A stretch of 38,093 nt of DNA from SAR202 cluster bacterium (GCA_016872355.1 VGZY01000025.1:1-38093), one strand, 5' to 3'. Shown: positions 1-8,904, counted from the first letter of the stretch. Made by a program: numbers and translations. Notes: a model not told the origin generated them from the letters alone.

Positions 1-152
1 GGCTTCGAAACATGCCTGACGGCGGATGCCGGGGCTAAAAATTCGCCCGAACATGACATCAATTTGAAGAGGCTCGTCCAAAATCCTCTCCTCCCGAGGT
101 AACGCAAAGGTCTCCTCGGGGAGAGGAGGAAGGCGCCCTGCCACCGCCCCGG

Positions 153-191
153 TCACCCTCTCTGTCAGCCAGAGCGCTGACATCTCCCCCT
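153..191. repeat. Palindromic repeat element, copy A
   Basis: The stretch contains a 7-bp stem TGTCAGC / GCTGACA (163-169 with 176-182) inside a conserved frame that reads ACCCTCTC before it and TCTCCCCC after it. A second copy with the same flanks lies at 27479-27514, inside a hydrogenase-related gene. There the stem reads TGTCGGC / GCCGACA, so both sides of one base pair changed together. The element touches the stop codon of the PHP gene at 190. Bases 1-152 hold only another imperfect hairpin (about 82-131) and no credible gene. Confidence 0.6.
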
Positions 192-972
192 ACCCTCTTC
201 CCAGCTTCCACCACTTCTTTTTGGGCTCAACGGCCTCGCTGGGCGAGGGCACTTTGACGATCTCGTTGCGCAGGACAGCGCGGGGGGTGTCCACCACCAT
301 CGCGCGGGCGCGCTCTTCGCCGACGATGAGGGCCGCGGCGTCACGTCCGGGCGGCAGCTTGGGCGAGCGCGGGCCGTGAGGGAAGTGCGTGTCCGATGAG
401 AGGATGTGCACGAGGCCGCACCGCAGCATGTTGTTCGTGATTTTCTTGACCTTCTCCCCGAAGTGCCCAACCACGCTTCCTGCCGTCACCTGGCTCAGCA
501 TGCCGCTTTCGACGAACTTCGCCAGGAGGTCCGGCTCCTGCTGGAAGCATTCCAGCCGCTCCGGGTGCGCGAGCACCGGCGTAATCCCCTGTAGCTGAAT
601 CTTGAAAAGCGTATCCTCAATGAAGTTGGCCTTGCCGAAGAAGGGCAGCTCCACCAGCGCATAACGGGAGCCGTTGATCCGCAGGGCACGGCCCGCGGTG
701 AACTCGGCAGGCAGATCGATGTCGAGGTGATTCTCCATGCCCACCAGAAATTTGAGCCCGATATTCTGCGCCTGCAGCTCACGGTTCATCTTCTCGACAA
801 GCTCCTGGACATAGGCGACCGAGAAGTTCTCCGTGATGTCCTTCCGGTGCGGGGTGCAGAGCATCTCCAGCGTGCCGTTCTCGGCCGCTACCCGCGCCAT
901 CGCGATGGTGTCTTCAACCGTCTTTGCGCCGTCATCGACGCCGGGGAGTATGTGTGCGTGAAGGTCGTACAT
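190..972 (-). CDS. PHP-domain protein-tyrosine phosphatase, CpsB/YwqE-like
   Basis: A 260-residue protein of the polymerase-and-histidinol-phosphatase fold. The metal-binding motifs appear in order: HAHILPGVDDGA at the N-terminus (His5, His7, Asp13), CTPH (His42), GMEN (Glu80), AHPER (His136) and SDTH (Asp194, His196). Family members are manganese-dependent tyrosine phosphatases that regulate capsule or exopolysaccharide export kinases, and the length is typical. The last 15 residues are basic and tryptophan-rich, outside the catalytic fold. The next gene upstream is a glycosyltransferase, which fits a surface-polysaccharide role, but no polymerase or kinase gene is in view, so the substrate is inferred. 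Confidence 0.85.
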   Translation of the reverse strand: MYDLHAHILPGVDDGAKTVEDTIAMARVAAENGTLEMLCTPHRKDITENFSVAYVQELVEKMNRELQAQNIGLKFLVGMENHLDIDLPAEFTAGRALRINGSRYALVELPFFGKANFIEDTLFKIQLQGITPVLAHPERLECFQQEPDLLAKFVESGMLSQVTAGSVVGHFGEKVKKITNNMLRCGLVHILSSDTHFPHGPRSPKLPPGRDAAALIVGEERARAMVVDTPRAVLRNEIVKVPSPSEAVEPKKKWWKLGRG

Positions 973-1006
973 TGGGCCGGTGTTAGGTGTTAGGTAGGAA
1001 TAATAA

Positions 1007-1037
1007 GGGGTCTGGGGGCTGGGGTCTAGGGGTTGGG
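1007..1037 (+). repeat. G-rich tract with G-quadruplex motif
   Basis: Five runs of three to five G separated by 2-4 bases lie between the GT4 gene and the PHP gene, just after a short tandem of GTGTTAG units (980-996). This satisfies the usual G3-N1-7 four-run quadruplex pattern. A related tract follows glyA at 8046-8069. Function is unknown. Confidence 0.55.
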
Positions 1038-1046
1038 AGACGCCGG

Positions 1047-2267
1047 CTAGACTGCGGCCTTGTCTTTGGCGGCAGTGAGACGGCTGTAGAGGTCCAGCAT
1101 CCTGGCTGCGGAGCCGTCCCAGCCCATCGTGCGCGCCTTTGCGGCGGCGGACTTGCCCATGCTGGCGCGCAGGTGGCCGTTGGAGAGCACCATGTCCAGC
1201 CGCTGGGCGAACGGCTCAGGGCAGTGCCACGGGATTATGTAGCCCGTTTCGCCGTTCTTCACGAATGTCCTGGGACCGCCGACGCGTGTGGACACGATCG
1301 GCGTGCCGCATGCCATCGCCTCCAGCGCCACCAGCCCGAAGCTCTCGTAGTACGAAGGCATGACGAAAACGTCCGCAGCGTTGTAGTAGGTCGGCAGGTC
1401 CTGCTGCGGCACCGTGCCGGTGAAGGTAACAACGTCGTCGAAGCCCATCACGCGCGCCATGTTGCGAAGGCGATCGACTTCCCTATCGTGCTGCAGCTTC
1501 CCGCCCACGATGAGGAGGCGCATGTCCTTGACGCTCTCCATGTATCCCAGCGCGCCGATAAGGATGTCCAGCCCCTTGAGCGGCTCGATGCGGCCAACGG
1601 AGAGGACGATCTTCTCTCCATCGGCTATTCCCAGCCTGCGTCGCGCTTCGGCCTTGTCCGTCGGGTAGAAACGCTCGAGGTCAACACCGGCGGAAATGAT
1701 CCGCACCATCTTCGGCGATACTTGGTAGAGGCGGACGATGTCTTCCTTCTCCTGCTCGGTGGAGACGACGACGGCGTCCACGTTCCTGATGATCTCGGTC
1801 TCCGCGGTCTCCCGCAGCTGGGGCTCGGTCTCGCCGATGCGGGCGAACATTTTGGTGCGTGCGAGGGTGTGGAATGTGGTGACGTGCGGGACGGCCCACC
1901 GCTTGCTCAGGTCTATGGCGGCCACGCCGGAGAGCCAGTAGTGGGAGTGGATGAGATAGTAGGACAGGCCCTCCGACCTGCGGAAGGCCTCGACGCCGTC
2001 TGCGAAATCGCCGACGAAGTGGTGCAAGGCCTCCTTCGTCTCGTCTACAGCACCGGCGTCGATGTGAATGACGCGCGCGTTCTCGCCAAGCCGGACGATC
2101 CGCGGCTCGTTAACATCATGGACTCTTGTGAAGACGTCGACGTGCTTGCCCAGCTTGCCAAGCTCCCGGGCAACCTGAAGCACGTACACGTTCATGCCGC
2201 CGGTGTCCTTTTCGCCTAGCCTGGCGTTAGGACAGCCGTGCATGCTCAATAATGCCAAACGATGCAA
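1047..2267 (-). CDS. Family 4 glycosyltransferase, MshA/sucrose-synthase-like
   Basis: A 406-residue GT-B retaining glycosyltransferase. The N-terminal acceptor-side motif DTGGMNVYV (21-29) is typical of the MshA, sucrose synthase and sucrose-phosphate synthase branch. The C-terminal domain has VGRIEPLKG (224-232), the E-x7-E nucleotide-sugar motif (Glu308, Glu316) and GGPRTFVKNG after it. It probably transfers a sugar from a nucleotide donor to a small cytosolic acceptor; MshA activity is possible but no other mycothiol gene is visible. The start is TTG at 2267, chosen because a G-rich ribosome site (CGGGGG) sits six bases upstream; TTG at 2258 and ATG at 2243 are alternatives. Confidence 0.85.
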   Translation of the reverse strand: MHRLALLSMHGCPNARLGEKDTGGMNVYVLQVARELGKLGKHVDVFTRVHDVNEPRIVRLGENARVIHIDAGAVDETKEALHHFVGDFADGVEAFRRSEGLSYYLIHSHYWLSGVAAIDLSKRWAVPHVTTFHTLARTKMFARIGETEPQLRETAETEIIRNVDAVVVSTEQEKEDIVRLYQVSPKMVRIISAGVDLERFYPTDKAEARRRLGIADGEKIVLSVGRIEPLKGLDILIGALGYMESVKDMRLLIVGGKLQHDREVDRLRNMARVMGFDDVVTFTGTVPQQDLPTYYNAADVFVMPSYYESFGLVALEAMACGTPIVSTRVGGPRTFVKNGETGYIIPWHCPEPFAQRLDMVLSNGHLRASMGKSAAAKARTMGWDGSAARMLDLYSRLTAAKDKAAV

Positions 2268-2338
2268 TTCGTTCCCCCGAACACTGTTAACTCTAATGTA
2301 CCACTACTTACGATGCTGCAAAAGGCAGGAACGTTGCG

Positions 2339-3319
2339 CTAGCGCCGCACTACAAGCTGGTAGACGGATTTGTCCTGCGCGCCCAGATCGTACTTGTACC
2401 GCTCGGTGCCGCGAAGGAAGTCAAATGTCTTCTTGCCGTTCTCTATCGCTTCCTTGATCGTCAGCGCCGTGTTCAGGAGCCCGACGCTCAGGTTGGCGTA
2501 CTCGGTGTCGTAGCCGCTGTTGTACAGCAGGTAGGAGTCGCCGTAATCGAAGTTGATGCACGCCGCAACTCGCTTGCCGCCGATCTCCATGACGCTGAGG
2601 CGGAACTGCCCCCGGGACGCAAGGTCCTTCGCCATTTCCAGGAAGTACTGCTCGCGAGCGGGGTTCATGAACCTGTTCTTGTTGGGGCTGCTGGCCTTGT
2701 GAAGGCGGAAGAAGTCCGGCATAAGGCCGGCAACCTCGTCGGGCGTGGTGCAGGTGTACTCTTTGCGGTCCGGCGCGGCCTCGGCCAGCCTGCGCTGCTT
2801 GCGCCGCAGCTCGTGCCTGTCCTTTTTCGGCAGTGCTGCCACATAGTCGTCGAACGTGGCCGGCAGGGGCATGAACGGGGCCTTGTCCTCCTCCTTAAGC
2901 TCGGTAGAGTACCCGGCCGCCTCGGCGAGCGATTTCATTCGCTCCGCAGTCGGGGACGATTGCAGCACCGACCGCAGGTCCATAGTGGTCCATTCCAGCG
3001 TCTTGAGGTGTGCGAAAAGGGCCGGGTAGAAGGCGTCCTCGTTGCCGTGGGGGACCAGGAAGTCGTGGTAGTCGAAAAGGTCCTTGCCGCCGAGGAAGCT
3101 CAGCACGCCGTCCCTGACCATCATCGGCGCCAGCCCCACGAGCCTGTCCCCCTCCCGCACCGAGAATACTCGCAGCTCCGGCGCCTTGCCGAAGTGGTTC
3201 ACCCACATCGTCTGTACCCACGGAGTCAGGAAAATCGTATCCGTGATGCATGAAGGCAGCAGCTTCGTCCATTCCGCCTGAACAAGGTGAAAGTCCTCCA
3301 GCCTGACCTGAGGGGTCAT
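2339..3319 (-). CDS. GNAT-superfamily acyltransferase, CelD/BcsL (FemAB-like) type
   Basis: A 326-residue protein resembling the double-GNAT Acetyltransf_6 family. It has the early FLTPWVQTMWVNHFG and APMMVRDGVLSFLGG segments, a basic helix near KKDRHELRRKQRRL, and a C-terminal GNAT core with the order RFMNPAREQYF, INFDYGDSYLLYNSGYD, and a terminal FDFLRGTERYKYDLG block. Relatives move acyl or aminoacyl groups in polysaccharide or cell-wall synthesis; the substrate here is unknown. The frame is open further upstream, but ATG 3319 overlaps the folE stop as ATGA, so I take it as the translationally coupled start. It ends 71 bases before the GT4 gene and is probably in the same operon. Confidence 0.75.
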   Translation of the reverse strand: MTPQVRLEDFHLVQAEWTKLLPSCITDTIFLTPWVQTMWVNHFGKAPELRVFSVREGDRLVGLAPMMVRDGVLSFLGGKDLFDYHDFLVPHGNEDAFYPALFAHLKTLEWTTMDLRSVLQSSPTAERMKSLAEAAGYSTELKEEDKAPFMPLPATFDDYVAALPKKDRHELRRKQRRLAEAAPDRKEYTCTTPDEVAGLMPDFFRLHKASSPNKNRFMNPAREQYFLEMAKDLASRGQFRLSVMEIGGKRVAACINFDYGDSYLLYNSGYDTEYANLSVGLLNTALTIKEAIENGKKTFDFLRGTERYKYDLGAQDKSVYQLVVRR

Positions 3320-3879
3320 TCCACCCTCCCCGCGAGGGCGTGGAACTGGCGAACGACGGCGGGGTCGGTCTGGAAGCTGCCCCTCATTGCGGCGGTCACA
3401 ATCTTGCTGCCGGGCTTCTTCACGCCGCGGATTGTCATGCACATGTGCTCTGCTTCGATTATCACGCCCACCCCGGAGGGCTGGGCCGTTGTGAATACTG
3501 CGTCTGCTAGCTGGGCGGTGAGCCGCTCCTGGAGCTGCGGCCGGCGGCCCAGGATATCCAGCGCGCGGCCGAGCTTGCTGGCGCCCACGACACGCCCGTT
3601 GGGAATGTAGCCCACGTGCGCGTGGCCGTAGAAAGGAAGGAAATGGTGCTCGCAGATAGCGTGGAACTGCATGTCCTTGAGGACCACCATCTCCTTATGC
3701 CCCTCATCGAAGCCCGTCTCCAGCACCCTGGCAGGGTCCTCCTCTATTCCGGAGAACAGCTCTGCGTACATCTCTGCCACCCGCCGGGGCGTTTCCAGAA
3801 GCCCCTCACGCCGAGGGTCCTCGCCTATGGCCTCAAGTATGGAGGCCACCGCCGCCCGTATCTTGTCCTGGTCAATCAA
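3316..3879 (-). CDS. folE: GTP cyclohydrolase I
   Basis: A 187-residue protein of normal family length. GTP cyclohydrolase I converts GTP to 7,8-dihydroneopterin triphosphate and formate, the first step of tetrahydrofolate synthesis. The zinc ligands are visible as ICEHHF (Cys76, His79) and EAEHMCMTIRG (Cys147), and the signature GVGVIIEAEHMCM is intact. Translation starts at TTG 3879 with GAGG upstream; no better start lies nearby. The stop overlaps the start of the downstream GNAT gene by four bases. The nearby glyA uses tetrahydrofolate, but on the other strand. Confidence 0.93.
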   Translation of the reverse strand: MIDQDKIRAAVASILEAIGEDPRREGLLETPRRVAEMYAELFSGIEEDPARVLETGFDEGHKEMVVLKDMQFHAICEHHFLPFYGHAHVGYIPNGRVVGASKLGRALDILGRRPQLQERLTAQLADAVFTTAQPSGVGVIIEAEHMCMTIRGVKKPGSKIVTAAMRGSFQTDPAVVRQFHALAGRVE

Positions 3880-4038
3880 ACTATACCTCGAGCCAGACGG
3901 CTCACATGCTTAAAACTTGGTCAAACTATCATAGCTCAGTTAAAGCTTCAATAGTCGGGAAACAGGAACTAATGGCGTCTCGAAGCCCAGATTCTCAAAA
4001 TGCACACTCAAATGGACTAATCAACCCCTTGTATCAGC

Positions 4039-4070
4039 ACGTACTACGTACTATATCGCCCGTAGTACGT
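4039..4070. promoter_or_regulatory. 10-bp perfect inverted repeat upstream of the DGQHR cassette
   Basis: ACGTACTACG (4039-4048) and CGTAGTACGT (4061-4070) are exact reverse complements with a 12-base AT-rich spacer. The element lies in the 300-base gap between the divergent folE and DGQHR genes. An operator for a dimeric regulator is the simplest reading; no regulator gene is adjacent. The rest of 3880-4186 shows no gene, is AT-richer than its surroundings, and I see no convincing promoter in it. Confidence 0.5.
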
Positions 4071-4186
4071 CCTGTCTTGCAAGTCAGACGTGTCAATAAG
4101 GACATAGAAAGGGGGCATTCCATCACAGTTTCGCAGTTTTACTAACGTTGGATGGGGTCGCAAAGTGAAAGGAGAGTGTCGCAGAA

Positions 4187-5431
4187 ATGGAAATTTAGAC
4201 CAGAGAATTCAGTACCTTGCAGGAAGCCTTCAACGCAGCGGCTGAAGCAGCAATGGTTAGTTTCGGACGGCCGGTATCGGGCATCCTGTATTCGCAGGCA
4301 GCCCGCCGCTTCATTTCGACCAGCCTTCCTGTCAAGTTGCTGCTAACTATTGCCAAGCGTGACAGCACAGGCAAGAAAGATGACCCAACAAAGCACCGGA
4401 ACAGGCCACTTGATCAGAGTCACGTGCGTGAGATCGCCCATTACCTGACGAGTGAAGAGAAGTACCTCGTCCCTCCGGTGATGCTGAATGCAGCACAACC
4501 GCTTCAAGTCTTCGCTTACCAGTCAACTGGCGCTACGAGACCCTGTGTATTCGTGCTCCCTCCCGACGAATACCTTTTCGTGACTGATGGACAGCACAGA
4601 CTGGAAGCTCTTCGAGAAGCCATCTCCGTCAAGCCCGAATTGGAGAAGGATGCGGTCGGGGTTACGATCATTGAGGAAGCCAATCTAGACAAGGTCCATC
4701 AGGACTTCTTCGATGCCGCACAGGTAATGCCGCTTGCAAAGGCGCTCCTTGTTGAATACGACGGGAAGGCACCCGTGAACTGGCTCACCCGCGAGGTCGC
4801 GAAAACCGTGCCGATTTTCCAAGGGCGCGTAGAGCGTATCGGGCACATGGGCAAGAATTCGCTCATGCTATTCACGACGAACCAGGTGAAGCAAGGTGTG
4901 CTTCAACTCGTTGTCGGCGATTGGGCGCTCTACGGCGATGCCATGCAAAAGCAGGCCGAGTAGGCCCTCAACCCTGCTAAGGACCTGTGGAAGGAAAGGA
5001 CTATCGAGTTCTTCAAGGAATTCACTGATTCGAACGACCAGTGGCATGAGGTTGCTACTAGGCCCCTCGAAACAGGACTGTCGACAGACATTCCAGGGAA
5101 ACGGGCCGATTACCTTCACCTCACGGGAGCCGGATTGCTGGTCCTATGCGGCGTTGGCCATTCCATTCTCCAACTGGCCGTTAGGCCGGACGGCACCCTA
5201 ACCGCCGAGCAAGCGGACAAGATACGCCAGCTTGCAGCGCTCGACTGGTCCCGGAAAGGTTCGCTTTGGAAGGACTATCTTGTTGGGAGCCATGGCAACG
5301 TGACTCCACATAAGAATCACATCGTTCTCGCCGTCGCCCGGGTGAAACAGGCATTAGGACTCCCGATTGCCCCAAAGGAAGCCGGCATCCTGCAAAAGGT
5401 TTCAGAATCGATGACCGGCTTGACTGTGTAG
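4187..5431 (+). pseudogene. DGQHR-domain (DndB-like) protein with in-frame amber codons
   Basis: One continuous reading frame, broken only by TAG codons. A good ribosome site (AAAGGAGAG, 4166-4174 region) precedes ATG 4187, whose frame reads Met-Glu-Ile then TAG (4196), then stays open to a second TAG at 4961 and a terminal TAG at 5429. If translation begins at TTG 4217 instead, only the 4961 codon interrupts it. The signature FVTDGQHRLEAL (DGQHR at 4586-4600) identifies the DGQHR family, which includes DndB of DNA phosphorothioation and other phage-defence proteins. The part after 4963 (AKDLWKERTIEFFKEF, LHLTGAGLLVLCGVG) looks like the missing C-terminal half; full length would be about 404-414 residues. 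It is followed by a methyltransferase gene in the same orientation. Nonsense decay is the default reading. Confidence 0.75.
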
Positions 5432-5514
5432 AGAGTCGTCATAGTGGAGATTCAGGGGTCGGTGGTCTATAATTCAGGCTGCCGACCCCAACTCTTTGTT
5501 CCTGTGAGCGCCTA

Positions 5515-6627
5515 ATGCCACCCCAAACGCACCGGCTCCACGCTCTTTGTCCGTATTTCGAGATGTTTCCGCCGAGTTTCGTTAGGCATCACCTGCGGGC
5601 AATAAGTCGACCCGGCGACGTAGTGCTCGATCCGTTTAGCGGAAGGGGTACGACATTGCTGGAGTCACTGCTCCACGATCGAATTGCCATTGCCCTTGAT
5701 GTAAATCCAGTCGCCGCATGTGTTTCAGGGGCGAAAGCGAATGTGCCGCGTTTTGAAGCGGTAACTGCTCGGCTGGTTGAACTGCGTGAGGAGTTACTCC
5801 GGGCCGATCTTGAAAGCATTGAGGAATAGAGAGTCGCGCTGCCAAGCTTCTTTCGAGCGGCATTCCACTACAGGACTTTGCGCGAAATCCTCTTCTTGCG
5901 CCGACATGTAAAATGGCGCGAGGATGCTGTCGACTGCTTCGTCGCAGCATTGGCGCTAGGTTCGTTGCACGGAGAGATGGACAAGTCAAATTCGTACTTC
6001 AGCAACCAGATGCCGCGTACCATTAGCATGAAGCCGAATTACTCCATGAAGTATTGGCGAGAGCGTCAGCTTCGTCCAAGACGGCGGCACGTCTTTCACC
6101 TTCTGCATGAAAGGGCTGTCCTGAGGTACAAAGATGGAATGCCAACTAGGCGCGGTGTGGTGGCTATGGCCGATTCCCGGCGTGCTTCGGGAACCCTCCC
6201 CACATGGCAGTCAAAGGTGAGCACAGTCACAACTTCTCCACCATATATCGACACGACAAGCTTCGAAGAGGACCAATGGCTGCGGCTATGGTTCCTGGGT
6301 GGCCCCCCACACCCTACTTATAACACCGTGTCCAAAGATGACCGCCATAGCGGCTCTTCCACTTACTGGAGGTTCCTATCGGAAGTTTGGCGCGGTATCG
6401 CGGCACTTTTGGCCCCCGAAGCGCGAATCGTTTGTCGAATCGGGGGAAAAGGCCAAACAGTCCAGTCTCTTGGCAACGGCCTTACACTCACGATCAGGTC
6501 AGCGTTTCCGAATGCCCGCCTAGTGTCGGCCCCGTTCGTATCCGCGCCAACGCAACGGCAAACGGACAACTTTAGACCAGGCACGACTGGCCATCGATTC
6601 GAGGCTGACTTTATTTTCGAGATCTGA
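5515..6627 (+). pseudogene. DNA methyltransferase (N4/N6-type) with one in-frame amber codon
   Basis: A 371-codon frame broken once, by TAG at 5827 (codon 105). The first part has the AdoMet motif LDPFSGRGTT (about residues 38-47) and the acidic LDVNP strand; the second part has TSPPYIDTTSFEEDQWLRLWFLGG (catalytic TSPPY near 240-244) and RIVCRIGGKG. Motif I precedes the catalytic motif by about 200 residues. The sequence on both sides of the TAG (LRADLESIEE, then RVALPSFFRAAF) reads as one uninterrupted domain, with no frameshift. The ATG overlaps the TAA that ends the extended DGQHR frame. No restriction nuclease is nearby. Downstream, 6628-6801 carries no gene I can support on the plus strand. 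Confidence 0.78.
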
Positions 6628-6801
6628 TATTGGCCATGCAGCAAATACTCGTCTGTAGTTGACCAGCAAGGCCCTCATTGCGTTGCGAGTGTGACCTTTC
6701 TAACAAACATCGTATGGCCCCCCGCCGCAGACCGTAACAAAAAGACCAAGGGAATCGATAGCAAGACGACCAGACTGAAGAAGTATCCCAGGAGGAAGTT
6801 G

Positions 6802-8046
6802 ATGACCTCGATCATGGAGCAGGACCCGGAGCTTGGACGCGCCATCCAGCAGGAGATAGAGCGCCAGAAGCGCAACATTATCCTGATCGCGTCCGAGAAC
6901 TACCCCAGCAAGGCTGTGCTGGAGGCGCAGGGGTCCGTTCTCACGAACAAGTACGCCGAAGGCTACCCGGGAAAGCGGTACTACGGCGGGTGCGAATACG
7001 TCGATATCGCTGAGAACCTTGCGATCGACCGCGCGAAGAAGATCTTCGGGATGGACCACGCCAACGTGCAGCCCCACAGCGGCGCGCAGGCCAACATGGC
7101 GGCCTACTTCGCCACCCTGCAGCCGGGCGACACCGTTATGGGCATGCGCCTGGACCAGGGCGGACACCTGACGCACGGCAGCCCGGTCAACTTCTCCGCC
7201 AAGCTGTACAACTTCGTCTCCTACGGCGTGGAGCGCGAGACCGAGCTGATCGACTACTACCAGGCGGAGCAGCTTGCGAAGGAGCACCGGCCGAAGCTGA
7301 TCGTCGCCGGCGCGACGGCCTACCCGCGAGTGATCGACTTCGTGAGAATGCGCAAAATCGCTGACGAGGTTGGCGCGCGCCTGATGGTTGACATGGCCCA
7401 TATCGCCGGTCTGATAGCGGGCGGCGTGCACCCTTCCCCCGCGGGCAAGGCGCAGATCGTGACCTCCACCACGCACAAGACGCTCCGCGGCCCGCGAGGC
7501 GGCATGATCCTGTGCAACTCGGACATCGCCACGGACGTGGACAAGGGTGTCTTCCCTGTCATGCAGGGCGGCCCGCTCATGCACATTGTAGCCGCCAAGG
7601 CCGTGGCCTTCGGCGAGGCGATGCGCCCTGACTTCTCGGCCTACGCCAGGCAGGTGGTCGCCAACGCCAAGGCGATGGCGGACGAGCTTGCGGCCGGCGG
7701 CCTGCGGCTGGTCTCCGGCGGGACGGACAACCATATGGTGCTCGTGGACCTCACGCCGCTGCAGCTCACGGGCTCCAAGGCGGAGACGGCGCTCGGCAAG
7801 GTCTACATCACGACCAACAAGAACAACATCCCCAACGACCCCAAGCCGCCTCGCGTGACGAGCGGCCTTCGCCTGGGCACGCCGTCGGTCACCAGCCGCG
7901 GCATGGGCACCGCGGAGATGAAGACGATCGCAAAGCTCGTCCTCAAGACGCTGCACAATGTGGGCGATGAGAATATCGAGAAGCAGGTGCAGGACGAGGT
8001 GCGCCAGCTTACGTCGCGCTTCCCCGTGCCGGGGATAGACAAGTAG
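6802..8046 (+). CDS. glyA: Serine hydroxymethyltransferase
   Basis: A 414-residue PLP enzyme converting serine and tetrahydrofolate to glycine and methylene-tetrahydrofolate. The N-terminus [17 protein letters not shown] and the cofactor region [15 protein letters not shown] (Schiff-base lysine about residue 226) are intact. The frame is open to 6691, but ATG 6802 has a textbook AGGAGG six bases upstream and gives the usual family length, so the longer version is rejected. It ends in TAG, showing that amber is an ordinary stop codon in this genome. A HAD hydrolase follows after a G-rich spacer. Confidence 0.95.
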   Translation: MTSIMEQDPELGRAIQQEIERQKRNIILIASENYPSKAVLEAQGSVLTNKYAEGYPGKRYYGGCEYVDIAENLAIDRAKKIFGMDHANVQPHSGAQANMAAYFATLQPGDTVMGMRLDQGGHLTHGSPVNFSAKLYNFVSYGVERETELIDYYQAEQLAKEHRPKLIVAGATAYPRVIDFVRMRKIADEVGARLMVDMAHIAGLIAGGVHPSPAGKAQIVTSTTHKTLRGPRGGMILCNSDIATDVDKGVFPVMQGGPLMHIVAAKAVAFGEAMRPDFSAYARQVVANAKAMADELAAGGLRLVSGGTDNHMVLVDLTPLQLTGSKAETALGKVYITTNKNNIPNDPKPPRVTSGLRLGTPSVTSRGMGTAEMKTIAKLVLKTLHNVGDENIEKQVQDEVRQLTSRFPVPGIDK

Positions 8047-8069
8047 GGGGTTGGGTGTTAGGGGTTGGG
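8046..8069 (+). repeat. G-rich tandem tract with G-quadruplex motif
   Basis: Directly after the glyA stop, runs of five, three, four and three G are separated by TT, TGTTA and TT, forming a near-tandem GGGTTGGGTGTTAGG unit. It resembles the 1007-1037 tract. It may fold as a quadruplex in the transcript, since it lies on the sense strand. Confidence 0.55.
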
Positions 8070-8112
8070 TGTTGGTTAACAGCCGGGGAAGATAAGACAT
8101 AGGAATTAGACC

Positions 8113-8784
8113 GTGACAATTCGCGCTGTGCTCATCGATGTTGACAATACAATGCTTGACCGGGCGGCGAGCGTGGCGAAGTTCGTTCCCATATTCCGGT
8201 CGGAATTCGCGCCGAGGCTCGGCGATGTGTCCGACAAGGCGATTGCGGAAGTCATAGGGAATATTGACGAGAGCGGCGCGCTGCCACGCGCGACCTTCCT
8301 CTCGCCGCTGATCAGCGACCTGCCCTGGCGGTCGAAGCCGACCCTTGGCGAGCTCATCCCCTTCTGGACGGCGGTCTACCCGGAGTGCGCTATGCCGATG
8401 CCCGGCCTGCGCAAGACGCTGGACGCGATCAAAGCGATGGGGCTGCCGATCGGCGCGATCACCAACGGCTGGGGCGACGTGCAGTACAAGAAGATCGGGA
8501 TGCTCGGAGTGCGCAGCTACATGAAGTCGATCACATGCGCCGAGCAGGCGGGCGCGCGCAAGCCGGACGTCCGTATCTTCCGCAAGGCGCTCGCCTCCCT
8601 GGGCGCGAAGCCGGAGGAGGCCGTGCACATCGGGGATAACCCGGACGCCGATATCGCGGGCGCGACGGGCGCTGGCATGACGGCGATCTGGCTGTCCGGG
8701 ACGTGCGAATGGCCGAAGGGCGCCGCGCCGGCCAAGCACACCATCAACCGCCTGGAAGACGCGCTGGGGATAATCAAGATGTAG
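8113..8784 (+). CDS. HAD-superfamily phosphohydrolase
   Basis: A 223-residue haloacid-dehalogenase-like hydrolase. Motif I is DVDNT (Asp9 nucleophile, Asp11), motif II is the Thr of ITNGWG, motif III is the Lys in GARKPD, and motif IV is GDNPDADIAGATGAGM. The helical insert between motifs I and II makes it a C1-capped, YjjG/PGP-like phosphatase; the substrate cannot be told from sequence. It starts at GTG 8113 with AGGA upstream. It is transcribed toward rnc, and the gap holds two strong palindromes. Confidence 0.85.
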   Translation: MTIRAVLIDVDNTMLDRAASVAKFVPIFRSEFAPRLGDVSDKAIAEVIGNIDESGALPRATFLSPLISDLPWRSKPTLGELIPFWTAVYPECAMPMPGLRKTLDAIKAMGLPIGAITNGWGDVQYKKIGMLGVRSYMKSITCAEQAGARKPDVRIFRKALASLGAKPEEAVHIGDNPDADIAGATGAGMTAIWLSGTCEWPKGAAPAKHTINRLEDALGIIKM

Positions 8785-8800
8785 GGTCGGGATATCGTAG

Positions 8801-8824
8801 GGGCGTCCGCCGCGGCGGACGCCC
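8801..8824. terminator. Perfect 24-bp palindrome between convergent genes
   Basis: The sequence from 8801 to 8824 equals its own reverse complement (GGGCGTCCGCCG and its mirror). With the next hairpin it sits between the convergent HAD and rnc genes. It lacks a clear U-tract, so termination is inferred from position. Confidence 0.45.
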
Positions 8825-8860
8825 TCACGTGGTGACAGCAATCGTAATCGTAGGCCAGAT

Positions 8861-8884
8861 ACGGGCGCACTGCTGTGCGCCCGT
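8861..8884. terminator. 10-bp hairpin between convergent genes
   Basis: ACGGGCGCAC and GTGCGCCCGT pair perfectly around a TGCT loop, 20 bases before the rnc stop. A short A-run follows on the plus strand. Bidirectional transcription stop or intergenic repeat copy; function inferred. Confidence 0.45.
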
Positions 8885-8904
8885 ACGAAAACCGCCGCCC
8901 CGGT

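Noticed and set aside
980-1037. Possible CRISPR array from repeated GTGTTAG and GGGG units
   Set aside because: Units are 7-15 bases with no spacers of constant length and no cas genes; it is low-complexity repeat.
4152-4346. Alternative frame with an in-frame ATG before the DGQHR gene
   Set aside because: It overlaps the DGQHR start in another frame, and its residues show no family features.
4187-6627. Genome-wide reassignment of TAG to a sense codon
   Set aside because: glyA, the HAD gene, glnA and the small peptide gene all end in TAG at their expected family lengths.
6675-6878. Minus-strand frame encoding a hydrophobic 46-residue segment ([20 protein letters not shown])
   Set aside because: It overlaps the glyA start antisense, has no ribosome site, and the hydrophobicity may only mirror the Lys/Arg-rich complementary reading; no terminator or promoter supports it.
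6700-8841. 713-codon open frame opposite glyA and the HAD gene
   Set aside because: It is the antisense shadow of two well-supported genes; the product is His/Arg/Ala-rich and has no family pattern.
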